In this document: positions 8,064 through 17,165 of the stretch, in pieces | Position numbering within the stretch: position 1 is the first letter of the stretch | Layout of the letters: each line of letters opens with the position of its first letter | NCBI RefSeq assembly: GCF_016765635.1 | Contig: NZ_JAESVD010000017.1 | Coordinates: 1 to 63,989, forward strand | Direction of reading: 5' to 3' | From: Shewanella schlegeliana | Lineage (GTDB): Bacteria > Pseudomonadota > Gammaproteobacteria > Enterobacterales > Shewanellaceae | DNA length: 63,989 nt | The notes under the pieces: model-generated | Databases searched by the model: none | The model's input: only the letters and a program-made list of their open reading frames with translations | What the model was told of the DNA's origin: nothing | Translations under genes and position numbers: made by a program

Positions 8064-9329
8064 ATGAATTTATCAGAATTAAAAAACACCTCGATTTCAG
8101 ATTTAGTCCAGCTTGCGCAAGACATGAAGCTAGACAATATGGCCCGTGCTCGTAAGCAAGATATTATTTTCTCTATTCTTAAGGCCCACGCTAAAAGCGG
8201 TGAAGATATTTTTGGTGGTGGCGTTTTAGAGATCTTACAAGATGGCTTCGGCTTCCTTCGTAGCTCTGATGGTTCATACTTAGCGGGCCCAGACGATATC
8301 TACGTATCACCGAGCCAAATTAGACGCTTTAACATGCGTACTGGTGACACGATATTTGGTAAGATTCGTCCACCAAAAGAAGGTGAGCGTTATTTTGCCC
8401 TTCTAAAAGTTACTGAAGTTAACTTCGACAAACCTGAAAACTCTCGCAACAAAATCCTTTTTGAAAACCTTACACCTTTGCATGCAGAAGAACGTATGCG
8501 CATGGAGCGTGGTAACGGTTCAACTGAAGATATCACTTCACGTATTCTGGATTTATGTTCTCCAATTGGTAAAGGTCAACGTGGTCTTATCGTTGCACCA
8601 CCAAAAGCGGGTAAAACCCTATTACTACAGAACATGGCGCAAAGTATCACCAACAACAACCCTGAAGTGGTGTTGATGGTTCTACTAATCGACGAACGTC
8701 CTGAAGAAGTTACCGAGATGCAACGCATGGTTAAAGGTGAAGTTATTGCTTCTACCTTCGATGAACCAGCAAGCCGTCACGTACAAGTTGCCGAAATGGT
8801 AATTGAAAAGGCAAAACGCCTCGTTGAGCATAAGAAAGACGTAGTTATCTTACTTGACTCTATTACTCGTCTTGCTCGTGCATACAACACTGTTATCCCT
8901 TCATCTGGTAAGGTGCTTACTGGTGGTGTTGACGCTAACGCTCTACACCGTCCTAAGCGTTTCTTTGGTGCAGCTCGTAACATCGAACATGGTGGCAGCT
9001 TAACCATTATCGCAACAGCGCTTGTTGATACAGGCTCTAAGATGGATGAAGTCATTTACGAAGAATTTAAGGGTACAGGTAACCAAGAGTTACACCTTTC
9101 TCGTAAGGCTGCTGAGAAGCGTGTCTTCCCTGCAATCGATTTCAACCGTTCTGGTACGCGTCGCGAAGAGAAACTAACTACGCCGGATGAGCTACAGAAG
9201 ATGTGGATCCTACGTAAGATCCTTAATCCAATGGATGAAGTGACAGGCATGGAGTTCCTTATCGATAAATTGGCCATGACCAAGACTAACGATGAGTTCT
9301 TCACAGCGATGAAACGCGCTAAGAGCTAA
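8064..9329 (+). CDS. rho: Transcription termination factor Rho
   Basis: A 421-residue hexameric RNA-dependent ATPase. It begins MNLSELKNTSISDL, has the N-terminal RNA-binding domain with GFGFLRS near residue 60, Walker A (PPKAGKT, about 178-184), Walker B (VVILLDSITR) and the Q/R loops of the ATPase core. Length matches the family (E. coli 419). Rho loads on unstructured C-rich transcripts and terminates transcription. A strong terminator follows. Confidence 0.98.
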   Translation: MNLSELKNTSISDLVQLAQDMKLDNMARARKQDIIFSILKAHAKSGEDIFGGGVLEILQDGFGFLRSSDGSYLAGPDDIYVSPSQIRRFNMRTGDTIFGKIRPPKEGERYFALLKVTEVNFDKPENSRNKILFENLTPLHAEERMRMERGNGSTEDITSRILDLCSPIGKGQRGLIVAPPKAGKTLLLQNMAQSITNNNPEVVLMVLLIDERPEEVTEMQRMVKGEVIASTFDEPASRHVQVAEMVIEKAKRLVEHKKDVVILLDSITRLARAYNTVIPSSGKVLTGGVDANALHRPKRFFGAARNIEHGGSLTIIATALVDTGSKMDEVIYEEFKGTGNQELHLSRKAAEKRVFPAIDFNRSGTRREEKLTTPDELQKMWILRKILNPMDEVTGMEFLIDKLAMTKTNDEFFTAMKRAKS

Positions 9330-9366
9330 GTCTCTTTTAATCAACTGACGTTAAGTTGATTAAAAT

Positions 9367-9394
9367 AAAAAAACCGCATTCGTGCGGTTTTTTT
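9367..9394. terminator. Intrinsic terminator after rho
   Basis: The hairpin AAACCGCA-TTCG-TGCGGTTT is flanked by A and T tracts on both sides. It can serve rho (+) and the convergent LysR gene (-), which ends at 9416. Confidence 0.9.
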
Positions 9395-9415
9395 GTTTCT
9401 GTATTACAGTAAAAG

Positions 9416-10333
9416 CTAGCGTTCCATGTAATGACTTACACGCTCTAAACGCTGTTTACAACGCTCTCTAAGCATATCTCTCAGTAACAGCACCACAGGC
9501 GTCACATGCTCGCGTCCGGGGCACACTAGGTACAGATCAGCCTCTTCCCCTCGATAGTCTTTCAACAAAGGCACTAAACGACCCGACTCGATATCATCTG
9601 TTAGATCTAACCAAGACTTAAATACCAGACCTTGGCCTGCAACCGCCCAACGCCGCGCTATATCTGCATCATTACAGGTACGGTTGGCGGTGACTCTAAT
9701 CTTATGCTGCTGGCCATTTTTGCTAAATAGCCACTGATCATGAGTCCGTTCATCCAGCATAAAGAACAAGCAATTATGTTCTGCTAATTGCTCTAACGAG
9801 GTCACCTCACCGAAGCGTTTGATATAGTCTGGTGAGGCACACAGCACTCGATGTGACTGGCAAATTTTAAAGGCCACCAGCGAAGAGTCTTTAGGCTTGC
9901 CTGAACGCAACGCCACATCAATCTTGTCATGATAAAAGTCCGATAGGTTATCACCGATATGTAGACGCAGTTTCATCTGAGGATATGCTTGCAAGAAATC
10001 ATCTAACCAAGGCAATAACACATTACGCCCAATGTCTGAGGGTACCGCTAAGCTAACCAAGCCCGAAATACTGGCCTGACTGCTCTCTATCGCCCTTTGA
10101 CCTAATTCAAGATCCGCTAACGCTCTGCGGCAATGAATAAGATAGCGCTCCCCGGCATCAGTAAGCCTTAAGCTACGTGTACTGCGAATAAATAGGCTGG
10201 TTCCTAACGCTTTCTCTAACCGCTTTAGCCCGGCGCTTGCTACCGCAGAGGAGATATCTAGCTCCACTGCTGCAGCCGTCAAACTGCCACAATCAGCTAT
10301 CCGTACAAATAGCCTGAGATCATCGAGCTGCAT
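9416..10333 (-). CDS. LysR-family transcriptional regulator
   Basis: A 305-residue LysR-type regulator. It has an N-terminal winged HTH (LRLFVRIADCGSLTAAAVEL, about 5-24) and a periplasmic-binding-like effector domain. The longer frame starting at 10402 adds 23 residues (MGDVYWCFIY...) unlike LysR N-termini, so the start is placed at MQLDDLRLF (10333). It lies immediately downstream of the fumarate reductase operon on the same strand but behind a terminator, so it is separately transcribed. Its target genes are not apparent. Confidence 0.85.
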   Translation of the reverse strand: MQLDDLRLFVRIADCGSLTAAAVELDISSAVASAGLKRLEKALGTSLFIRSTRSLRLTDAGERYLIHCRRALADLELGQRAIESSQASISGLVSLAVPSDIGRNVLLPWLDDFLQAYPQMKLRLHIGDNLSDFYHDKIDVALRSGKPKDSSLVAFKICQSHRVLCASPDYIKRFGEVTSLEQLAEHNCLFFMLDERTHDQWLFSKNGQQHKIRVTANRTCNDADIARRWAVAGQGLVFKSWLDLTDDIESGRLVPLLKDYRGEEADLYLVCPGREHVTPVVLLLRDMLRERCKQRLERVSHYMER

Positions 10334-10403
10334 CTTTATCAATATTCCGAAAACTAGGTATAAAACTTCATTGTAGATAAAGCACCAGTAAACATCACCC
10401 ATA

Positions 10404-10429
10404 AAAAAACCTGCAAATGCAGGTTTTTT
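10404..10429. terminator. Terminator of the frd operon
   Basis: A perfect hairpin of 12-bp arms (AAAAAACCTGCA / TGCAGGTTTTTT) with a 2-nt loop directly follows frdB on the minus strand and precedes the LysR gene. Confidence 0.88.
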
Positions 10430-10441
10430 CTTTATCTCAAC

Positions 10442-11185
10442 CTAGACTAGCGTCACCGCCATCTTACGGCGCAGATAGGCTATCTGCTGCATATGCGGCA
10501 AGTCTTTAGGACAGTTGTCTTGGCAACCCAGTAGCGTCATACAGCCAAATACACCATCTTGGTTACCAATCACATGATAGAAGTCTTCTAGCTCGCGACC
10601 ATCGCGGCTATCTAGCTCGAAACGTGCCAACTTCATCATGCCTACAGCGCCAACAAATGTGTCACGCATCTGCTTAGTCGCACAAGCTGAAACACAGACA
10701 CCACACTCGACACAGCGCTCTAGCTCATAAAGCTTAGCCGCTTCAGCCGGATCCATTGGCGCTTCTAAGCGGTGCACATCGATGTCATCACTGATTGGGT
10801 GTAACCATAGTTTTAAGCGTTCAGCGAGTTCACGCATAAACTTACCCGTGTTAACCGATAGATCGCCAATCAGCTCAAAACCAGGCAGCGGCATCAAGTT
10901 AATCTCACCCTTAGGGTACTTAGTGGTCAGTGTGCGGCAAGCCAATGTAGGGAAACCGTTGATCACCATGGCGCAACTACCACAGATCCCGGCACGGCAA
11001 ACAAAATCAAACTGCAAAGAGGTATCTTGCTCCTCACGCAAACGATTCAGTGCAATAAACACCGTCATGCCCGGTGTTTCTTCCAGCTGGTACTTCACCA
11101 TCTTAGGCTTATCACCCGGCACCTGCGGATCATATCTAAAAATGTTAAAAGTTAAGGTACGGCCCTTAGCCATTTCTTGGCTCAT
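10442..11185 (-). CDS. frdB: Fumarate reductase iron-sulphur subunit
   Basis: A 247-residue protein with an N-terminal ferredoxin-like domain carrying the [2Fe-2S] ligands (CRAGICGSC near residues 63-71, then LAC). The C-terminal domain has CVECGVCVSAC for [4Fe-4S] and CMTLLGCQDNCPKDLP for [3Fe-4S]. It passes electrons between the heme cytochrome b and the FAD of FrdA. Its start overlaps the frdA stop by 4 bp. The set resembles the Wolinella frdCAB quinol:fumarate reductase, so fumarate reduction with menaquinol is the likely reaction, with succinate oxidation as alternative. Confidence 0.9.
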   Translation of the reverse strand: MSQEMAKGRTLTFNIFRYDPQVPGDKPKMVKYQLEETPGMTVFIALNRLREEQDTSLQFDFVCRAGICGSCAMVINGFPTLACRTLTTKYPKGEINLMPLPGFELIGDLSVNTGKFMRELAERLKLWLHPISDDIDVHRLEAPMDPAEAAKLYELERCVECGVCVSACATKQMRDTFVGAVGMMKLARFELDSRDGRELEDFYHVIGNQDGVFGCMTLLGCQDNCPKDLPHMQQIAYLRRKMAVTLV

Positions 11186-13182
11186 TTAGCGTTCTCTCCT
11201 ACGCTCGACTGATCAAGCGTGTCACTTAAGCGTTCGTTCTTTGGTTTTAATGATTCTGGTACGTCAAACGGCATCAAAGCGTGCTGCTGCTGATGCCTAT
11301 CGGCATCTGGCCCTAGCTGAGCTAAGATCTCGCTGATCTCCTGCTCACGCTTGGCGGTATCTGGATGAGCAATCGCATTATCGATACCATAACCACGATA
11401 ACCCGGTGGTAACTCCATCTGCATCACATCTAACTGCTCATACTCAAGCTCTGGTGCAAGTGCATTCTCATCAGGCCAGCTAGATAAGGTTCTGTTTAAC
11501 CAATCTTTGTCATTACGTTGTGGGAAATCTTCACGAGCGTGAGCACCGCGGCTCTCGGTACGCGCAGCGGCACCTGCAGCAACTGTTAGCGCGACTTTAA
11601 GCATACGTTTAACGCGCAGTGCTTCTACCAGCTCAGGGTTTGCATGACGCTTGTTACACTTAAGGCCAATGGCGCGTGAGCGCTTTAATAACGCTTGTAG
11701 TTCAGCAACCGCTTTTTCTAACTCAGGACCATTTCGGAAAATACCGACGTAATCCATCATGATCCGCTCCATCTCTTTACGGATCGCAAATGGACTCTCT
11801 GTGCCGTCACCTTCTACTAGGCCATCAATTTCACTGCGTACCTTGTCGACGAATGTCTCAACTAGACCTGTATCGATCTCTAAGGTGTTTTCCTGACAGA
11901 AATCGGCCACATACTTACCGATGATCATGCCGCCAACAACCGTTTCTGCTAGTGAGTTGCCCCCTAAGCGGTTAAAGCCGTGCATATCCCAACACGCAGC
12001 TTCCCCGACGCTGAATAGACCCTTAAGCTGTGGGCTTTGTCCCGTCTTATCGGTACGAATGCCGCCCATCGAATAATGCTGGGTCGGTCTTACCGGGATC
12101 CAGTCTTTAGCAGGATCGATTCCTAGGAAGTTTTCACAGATCTCTTTAACTTCACGCAGGTTAGTCTCTACGTGTTTACGACCAAGCAAGGTGATATCCA
12201 GCCACAAGTGCGGACCATAAGGGCTATCGACCCCTTTGCCTTTGCGCATATGCTCTGTCATGCGGCGCGATACTACGTCACGTGAAGCCAACTCTTTCTT
12301 CTCTGGCTCGTAATCAGGCATAAAGCGATGACCATCTTTATCACGCAGTAAGCCACCGTCACCTCGACAGCCTTCGGTAGTCAAGATCCCCACTGGCACA
12401 ATCGCCGTTGGGTGGAACTGCACCGCTTCCATGTTACCAAGCTTTGCTACACCGGTTTCTAATGCCAACGCTTGACCAACACCTTCACAGATAATGGCAT
12501 TGGTAGACACTTCATAGATCCGGCCATAACCGCCAGTAGCGATAGTGGTCGACTTAGCTACATAGGCATGTAGCTCACCAGTAATCAGACAACGCGCCAC
12601 TACGCCGTGACAGCGCTTACCATCGTGGATCAGTGATAATGCTTCCATGCGCTCATGCACAGGAATATCCATCGAAATGGCTTTATTATCTACCGCATAA
12701 AGTAACGAGTGGCCGGTACCATCTGCCGTGTAGCAAGTACGCCACTTCTTAGTACCACCAAAGTCACGAGCATTGATTAGGCCATGAGCGCTCTGTGCTT
12801 CCTCAATGGTTACCTTCTCTGCATTCACAACCACTTGACGTGGGCCAGCGGTTACACGCGTCCAAGGTACGCCCCAATTCGCTAATTCACGCACGGCTTT
12901 CGGCGCACAATGAGCAAACATACGCGCCACATCTTGATCGCAGCCCCAGTCAGAACCTTTTACCGTATCTTGGAAATGGACATCCTCATCATCTCCCATG
13001 CCTTTTACGGTATTGCCCAAACTCGCTTGCATACCACCTTGCGCCGCCGCCGAATGGGAACGCTTTGCAGGAATTAATGACAATACAACAGTATCTAGGC
13101 CACGCTCTTTAGATGCGATAGCTACTCGTAATCCAGCAAGTCCGGCGCCGATCACTAATGAATCGGTATATATCAGTTTCAC
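11182..13182 (-). CDS. frdA: Fumarate reductase flavoprotein subunit
   Basis: A 666-residue flavoprotein. The dinucleotide-binding motif is GAGLAGLRVA (12-21). The covalent-FAD histidine lies in SHSAAAQGG (His43, the same number as in Wolinella FrdA). QFHPTAI and GCRGDGGLLRDKDG belong to the substrate site, and ASRDVVSRRM holds catalytic arginines. It reduces fumarate to succinate on the cytoplasmic face of the membrane. It lies 57 bp after the second cytochrome b gene and overlaps frdB. It differs from the soluble periplasmic fumarate reductase also known from Shewanella. Confidence 0.92.
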   Translation of the reverse strand: MKLIYTDSLVIGAGLAGLRVAIASKERGLDTVVLSLIPAKRSHSAAAQGGMQASLGNTVKGMGDDEDVHFQDTVKGSDWGCDQDVARMFAHCAPKAVRELANWGVPWTRVTAGPRQVVVNAEKVTIEEAQSAHGLINARDFGGTKKWRTCYTADGTGHSLLYAVDNKAISMDIPVHERMEALSLIHDGKRCHGVVARCLITGELHAYVAKSTTIATGGYGRIYEVSTNAIICEGVGQALALETGVAKLGNMEAVQFHPTAIVPVGILTTEGCRGDGGLLRDKDGHRFMPDYEPEKKELASRDVVSRRMTEHMRKGKGVDSPYGPHLWLDITLLGRKHVETNLREVKEICENFLGIDPAKDWIPVRPTQHYSMGGIRTDKTGQSPQLKGLFSVGEAACWDMHGFNRLGGNSLAETVVGGMIIGKYVADFCQENTLEIDTGLVETFVDKVRSEIDGLVEGDGTESPFAIRKEMERIMMDYVGIFRNGPELEKAVAELQALLKRSRAIGLKCNKRHANPELVEALRVKRMLKVALTVAAGAAARTESRGAHAREDFPQRNDKDWLNRTLSSWPDENALAPELEYEQLDVMQMELPPGYRGYGIDNAIAHPDTAKREQEISEILAQLGPDADRHQQQHALMPFDVPESLKPKNERLSDTLDQSSVGENAK

Positions 13183-13239
13183 ACGTGCTCCTTAAAGTAG
13201 GGTGCAGAGTCAGTTTATGTTCTATTTATCATCGACTAT

Positions 13240-13914
13240 TTACCCATTGGCATAAGGCAGGAACGCCAGTAATGACGCCAAGCCCACAACAATGAAAATC
13301 ACACTGATGATAGTCTTTATTTTTTTCAGTCTTTTGCGGGTATTTAAGTCTCTCGCTGCGCCCCATTTCACCGCTAGGCGGTAAACACCAATCGCGGCGT
13401 GAAGCTCAACACAGAGTAACAGCGGCAGATACAACAACCACGCCCCCTGTTGCCAAATTCTATCGGCACTCCCGTGGGGGCCTATCGTCTCGGGGGCAGA
13501 TCCTATCAGCCATAAATGCACGGGAAGCAATAGTAAAATCACCACTCCCGTTGCGGCTTGCCATACCCATAAACGTGTATCGCCATGATTAACCAAGTTA
13601 AGCTGCTGCCTTAACGCTTTTTGCTGACGCAGGCTAAGCGGTAGCTTATGGATAGCTACTAGGACATGCACCAACACAATAGCCGCAATCAGTAAGGCTA
13701 TAATCGATACTACCCAAGGGTATCCATGACCATCAGCGCTTAAAAAGCTCAGCTCCATGGTCTTGGCAACCCAGGTCATCGCATCTCCCCCTAGCAAGAT
13801 AGAGGAAACCAGTATCAGGTGTGTCCATAAAAATATTGCCAACACGCCACCAGAGATACTCTGGCTCAAATCTAACCAACCACTCCAATTACCGCGATCT
13901 GTTATTTTATTCAT
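13240..13914 (-). CDS. frdC: Fumarate reductase di-heme cytochrome b, copy 2
   Basis: A 224-residue membrane protein with five predicted helices, homologous to Wolinella FrdC. All four heme-ligand histidines are recognisable: WTHLILVSSILLG, LVHVLVAIHKLP, PVHLWLIG and VELHAAIGVYRLAVKWG. The residue two before the last His is Glu, matching Glu180 of Wolinella, the key residue of the transmembrane E-pathway for protons. It lies just upstream of frdA. A second, diverged cytochrome b gene precedes it, separated by 161 bp. Confidence 0.88.
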   Translation of the reverse strand: MNKITDRGNWSGWLDLSQSISGGVLAIFLWTHLILVSSILLGGDAMTWVAKTMELSFLSADGHGYPWVVSIIALLIAAIVLVHVLVAIHKLPLSLRQQKALRQQLNLVNHGDTRLWVWQAATGVVILLLLPVHLWLIGSAPETIGPHGSADRIWQQGAWLLYLPLLLCVELHAAIGVYRLAVKWGAARDLNTRKRLKKIKTIISVIFIVVGLASLLAFLPYANG

Positions 13915-13990
13915 TCGCTGCCCTATCCTTGATAAATACCTAGCCCATTAACCTTTTGGTTACAATGTCGCGCAATAATAGGTATTTAAC

Positions 13991-14007
13991 TGTGAGATAG
14001 ATCAACA
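13991..14007. promoter_or_regulatory. Crp/Fnr-like site between the two cytochrome b genes
   Basis: TGTGAGATAGATCAACA combines a perfect TGTGA half with a TCAAC right half, close to CRP (TGTGA-N6-TCACA) and also to the Fnr right half (ATCAA). It lies in the 161-bp gap upstream of copy 2, where an internal promoter could exist. Shewanella uses CRP for anaerobic respiration genes. The match is imperfect. Confidence 0.4.
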
Positions 14008-14075
14008 AAAATACGATTAGTTAAGTGAAGATTAATCAACTACTTCAGCTTAATCCCCACATAAATAAGCACCGC

Positions 14076-14780
14076 TTAACTTGGCCGATAAGCCTCTACT
14101 GGAAGTGTCAACTCACTGCCGATCAAAATGTAGGAACCTAGGCTAAGTAAACCGATAACGATAAGGTAAACAATTAACACCTTAACCAATTTACGCAGAC
14201 CAGTGCGCTTATGGGTGAAGCCCCACTTAACCGCAACACGGTATAGGCCGATCATAGCGTGGATAACTACAGCGGGTAGCAGTAGTGCGTATAACAACCA
14301 TGCATTATGGTGATAAACACGCTCCGCTGATAAGTTAGGGCCAATTTCAGGATTGGCAATCATGGTAAATAGGTGAACAGGTACTAGGAAGAACAACACA
14401 AAACCAGTAGCTAATTGCCAAAACCAAGCATGGCTATCTTTGTGATTAATCACTGTCATATGGCGTCGTAACGCACGCCACTGGCCAAGCTGAGCAGGAA
14501 AACGACGTAAGGCAACGGCTGCATGCAGCATCACTACGGCTAGCATAAACACCGAGAAGACTTTAGTTACAATCGGAAAGCCGTGACCAGTAGGGCTAAA
14601 CATACCGCCTTCTAAGAATTGCACGACCGTATAGAAAGCATCTTTTCCAAGTAGGATACTCGACTCGAAGTGTAGGTGAGCCAGTAGGAAGCAGCCCATC
14701 ATCACTCCTGTAATGCTTTGTATTTTGTCTGCTTTTGCCGATGCAGGATGTCCGGTACCGCTTACGTAGGATGCTAACAT
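14076..14780 (-). CDS. Fumarate reductase cytochrome b paralogue, copy 1
   Basis: A 234-residue, five-helix di-heme cytochrome b related to FrdC. The four expected heme ligands are present: LAHLHFESSILLG, LHAAVALRRFP, PVHLFTMI and VIHAMIGLYRVAVKWG. The equivalent of Wolinella Glu66 is kept, but the position of Glu180 is Val (VVIH instead of VELH). It is the first gene of the leftward frd operon. It may form an alternative anchor for FrdAB with a different proton coupling, or part of a larger complex; this is an inference. Confidence 0.85.
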   Translation of the reverse strand: MLASYVSGTGHPASAKADKIQSITGVMMGCFLLAHLHFESSILLGKDAFYTVVQFLEGGMFSPTGHGFPIVTKVFSVFMLAVVMLHAAVALRRFPAQLGQWRALRRHMTVINHKDSHAWFWQLATGFVLFFLVPVHLFTMIANPEIGPNLSAERVYHHNAWLLYALLLPAVVIHAMIGLYRVAVKWGFTHKRTGLRKLVKVLIVYLIVIGLLSLGSYILIGSELTLPVEAYRPS

Positions 14781-15146
14781 TATTCTTGTCTTGTTTGTCT
14801 TATGCCTAATAGTGGGATTTACACTCTAACAAGAACTTTGTCAGCAAAATGATACAGGGATTTTTTTCGTGAACAAGCTCACCCTTTTTGGCCCAACTAT
14901 TAGATCAAGATCACAAATAGTGACGTACAAAAGAACACTGGTAATACCATTTACCCAATACAATTCAATACCTTGAATGGATAATTCAAACAAAACAATC
15001 ATCAAGAAACCACTTCGATATTGAAGGTAAAAGCGACAAAAAGTAGCTATAACTAAAGATTAATTCGTTGATTTAGCATCTAACGTTCACGCTCAAACCT
15101 GCCATGGTTTACAATAGCCCCATATATTTAGATAACGAGAATGCTC
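14781..15146. other. frd-prmA divergent intergenic region
   Basis: About 365 bp of AT-rich DNA separating the leftward frd operon from prmA. It should hold both promoters. A CRP-like site lies at 14900-14915. No ORF or repeat of note is seen. Confidence 0.55.
14900..14915. promoter_or_regulatory. CRP-like site upstream of the frd operon
   Basis: Read leftward the site is TGTGATCTTGATCTAA: a perfect TGTGA half, six bases, and three of five matches to TCACA. It lies about 120 bp upstream of the copy 1 start, a usual position for CRP activation. The same core in near-consensus form occurs at the cyaA-hemC promoter region. Assignment by eye only. Confidence 0.45.
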
Positions 15147-16028
15147 ATGCCTTGGATCCAACTAAAAGTCGATACCGACAATCAACACGCTGATGCCCTA
15201 AGCGATATGCTTATGGAATTTGGTTCACTTTCTATTACCTACGAAGACGGCAAAGATACTCCGATCTATGAGCCAACCTTAGGTGAAACACCATTGTGGA
15301 ATCATACTGTTATCACCGCGTTGTTTGAGGCTGACTACGATCTAGCACCGATAGTCACTATGCTAAAAGGCCTACCTTACTTAGGTGAAAACTTCAGCCA
15401 TAAGATCGAACAAGTTGAAGATAAAGACTGGGAACGCGAATGGATGGATAACTTCCACCCAATTAAGTTCGGTGATCGTTTATGGATCTGTCCAAGTTGG
15501 CGTGAAATCCCAGACCCTACAGCCGTCAACGTCATCTTAGATCCTGGTTTAGCCTTCGGTACGGGGACTCACCCAACTACCGCACTCTGCCTAGAGTGGT
15601 TAGACGGACTCGATTACAGCAATAAAGATGTGATCGACTTCGGTTGTGGATCAGGCATCCTAGCGGTAGCAGCGCTTAAGCTTGGTGCAGAGCGTGTAAC
15701 AGGCATCGATATCGATTACCAAGCCATTGAAGCGTCAAAAGCCAATGCCGAGCGTAATGGTGTTGAAGACAAGCTTGACCTTTACCTACCTGAAGATCAG
15801 CCAGACGATTTACAAGCCGATATTCTAGTGGCCAACATTCTTGCAGGCCCACTGCGTGAACTTGCACCGCTTATTGCAGAAAAAGTTAAGCCGGGTGGAC
15901 TATTGGCACTTTCTGGCCTGCTACAAGAGCAAGCTGAAGAAGTTTCTGCCTTTTACAGTCAATGGTTCGATATGGACGAGCCCGCTCACAAAGACGATTG
16001 GAGCCGCTTGACAGGTATACGCAAATAG
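15147..16028 (+). CDS. prmA: Ribosomal protein L11 methyltransferase
   Basis: A 293-residue SAM-dependent methyltransferase that trimethylates ribosomal protein L11. It begins MPWIQLKVDT like E. coli PrmA and has the class I motif VIDFGCGSGILAVAAL near residue 165, plus ILDPGLAFGTGTHPTT. The ATG at 15141 would add two residues. 15147 is preferred because the length then equals the E. coli protein (293) and the GAGA stretch at 15137-15140 is better spaced. Confidence 0.95.
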   Translation: MPWIQLKVDTDNQHADALSDMLMEFGSLSITYEDGKDTPIYEPTLGETPLWNHTVITALFEADYDLAPIVTMLKGLPYLGENFSHKIEQVEDKDWEREWMDNFHPIKFGDRLWICPSWREIPDPTAVNVILDPGLAFGTGTHPTTALCLEWLDGLDYSNKDVIDFGCGSGILAVAALKLGAERVTGIDIDYQAIEASKANAERNGVEDKLDLYLPEDQPDDLQADILVANILAGPLRELAPLIAEKVKPGGLLALSGLLQEQAEEVSAFYSQWFDMDEPAHKDDWSRLTGIRK

Positions 16029-16036
16029 CAGTAACC

Positions 16037-16057
16037 CGCGGCGCTTTCTGCGCCGCG
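16037..16057 (+). terminator. GC-rich hairpin after prmA
   Basis: CGCGGCGC and GCGCCGCG form a perfect 8-bp stem with a 5-nt loop ten bases after the prmA stop. There is no T tract, so it may act as a Rho-assisted terminator or mRNA 3'-end stabiliser. Confidence 0.45.
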
Positions 16058-16140
16058 ACTGACTTCTCACCAAGCAAAAGTCAAGAAAAAAAGTTGCCCT
16101 CAGGTCATTTATTGACCTTTTCACAGGCTTGAAAAAGGCG

Positions 16141-16154
16141 TACTATAGCGCCCC
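16141..16154 (+). promoter_or_regulatory. dusB-fis promoter -10 and GC discriminator
   Basis: TACTAT (16141-16146) is a good -10 box followed by AGCGCCCC, a GC-rich discriminator like that of the stringently controlled E. coli dusB-fis promoter. The -35 box is poor (TTTTCA at 17 bp spacing). The dusB start codon follows at 16180. Confidence 0.5.
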
Positions 16155-16179
16155 TTTGACGAGCAAGGTGTTTTGATAA

Positions 16180-17148
16180 ATGCAGATTGGACCCTATCGC
16201 CTGAAAAATCAGTTGATCGTGGCGCCAATGGCAGGTGTCACAGACCAACCCTTTAGAAATCTCTGCTTACGTTATGGCGCAGCCTTAGCCGTGTCGGAGA
16301 TGCTTTCATCGAATCCTGATGTTTGGGATACAGATAAAAGCCGCTTGCGTATGACACACGCAGGTGAAGACGGAATACGTTCGGTTCAGATTGCTGGTGC
16401 AGATCCTGAGTTAATGGCCAATGCCGCTGTTGTTAACGTACAACAAGGGGCGCAGATCATTGATATCAATATGGGTTGTCCAGCAAAGAAAGTGAATAAG
16501 AAGCTCGCAGGATCAGCTTTGTTGCAAGATCCAGTTCAAGTAGAAGCAATTCTACGTGCAGTGGTGGCAGCGGTTGATGTGCCTGTGACGCTAAAAATTC
16601 GAACGGGATGGGCTCCAGAGCACAGGAATGGTGTTCATATCGCCCAGATAGCTGAAGATTGCGGTATTGCCTCGTTGGCCGTTCACGGTCGCACTAGGCA
16701 ATGCATGTACAAAGGCGATGCCGAGTACGACACAATCAAAGCGATTAAAAAACAGATCTCGATACCAGTTGTCGCAAACGGAGACATTTTAACCCCAGAG
16801 AAGGCACGTTTTGTGCTGGATTATACTGGTGTGGATGCCCTGATGATTGGACGAGGAGCTCAAGGACGACCTTGGATATTTAGGGAAATCCAACATTACC
16901 TGGATACAGGTAATAAGCTAGCGCCCGTTGAGATGGATGAAAAGCGTCAAGTGATACTTGAACACCTAAAGCTACTGTACGACTTGTATGGTGACTATAA
17001 GGGCATCCGCTTCGCAAGAAAGCATGTTGGCTGGTACCTAGACCAAGAAAATCAACGGCCTTTTAGAGCCGAGTTTAATCGACTCGAAACCGTTGAAGAA
17101 CAATGTTCCATGGTGGAACGCTATTTTGATGAATTTGTTGCATATTAA
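16180..17148 (+). CDS. dusB: tRNA-dihydrouridine synthase B
   Basis: A 322-residue FMN-dependent enzyme that reduces uridine to dihydrouridine in tRNA. It begins MQIGPYRLKNQLIVAPMAGVTDQ, has the Dus signature INMGCPAKKV with the catalytic Cys near residue 102, LAVHGRTR for phosphate binding, and MIGRGAQGRPWIF. Length matches the family. It forms an operon with fis, 17 bp downstream, as in E. coli. Confidence 0.95.
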   Translation: MQIGPYRLKNQLIVAPMAGVTDQPFRNLCLRYGAALAVSEMLSSNPDVWDTDKSRLRMTHAGEDGIRSVQIAGADPELMANAAVVNVQQGAQIIDINMGCPAKKVNKKLAGSALLQDPVQVEAILRAVVAAVDVPVTLKIRTGWAPEHRNGVHIAQIAEDCGIASLAVHGRTRQCMYKGDAEYDTIKAIKKQISIPVVANGDILTPEKARFVLDYTGVDALMIGRGAQGRPWIFREIQHYLDTGNKLAPVEMDEKRQVILEHLKLLYDLYGDYKGIRFARKHVGWYLDQENQRPFRAEFNRLETVEEQCSMVERYFDEFVAY

Positions 17149-17165
17149 TAAAGAGCAGAATACGA

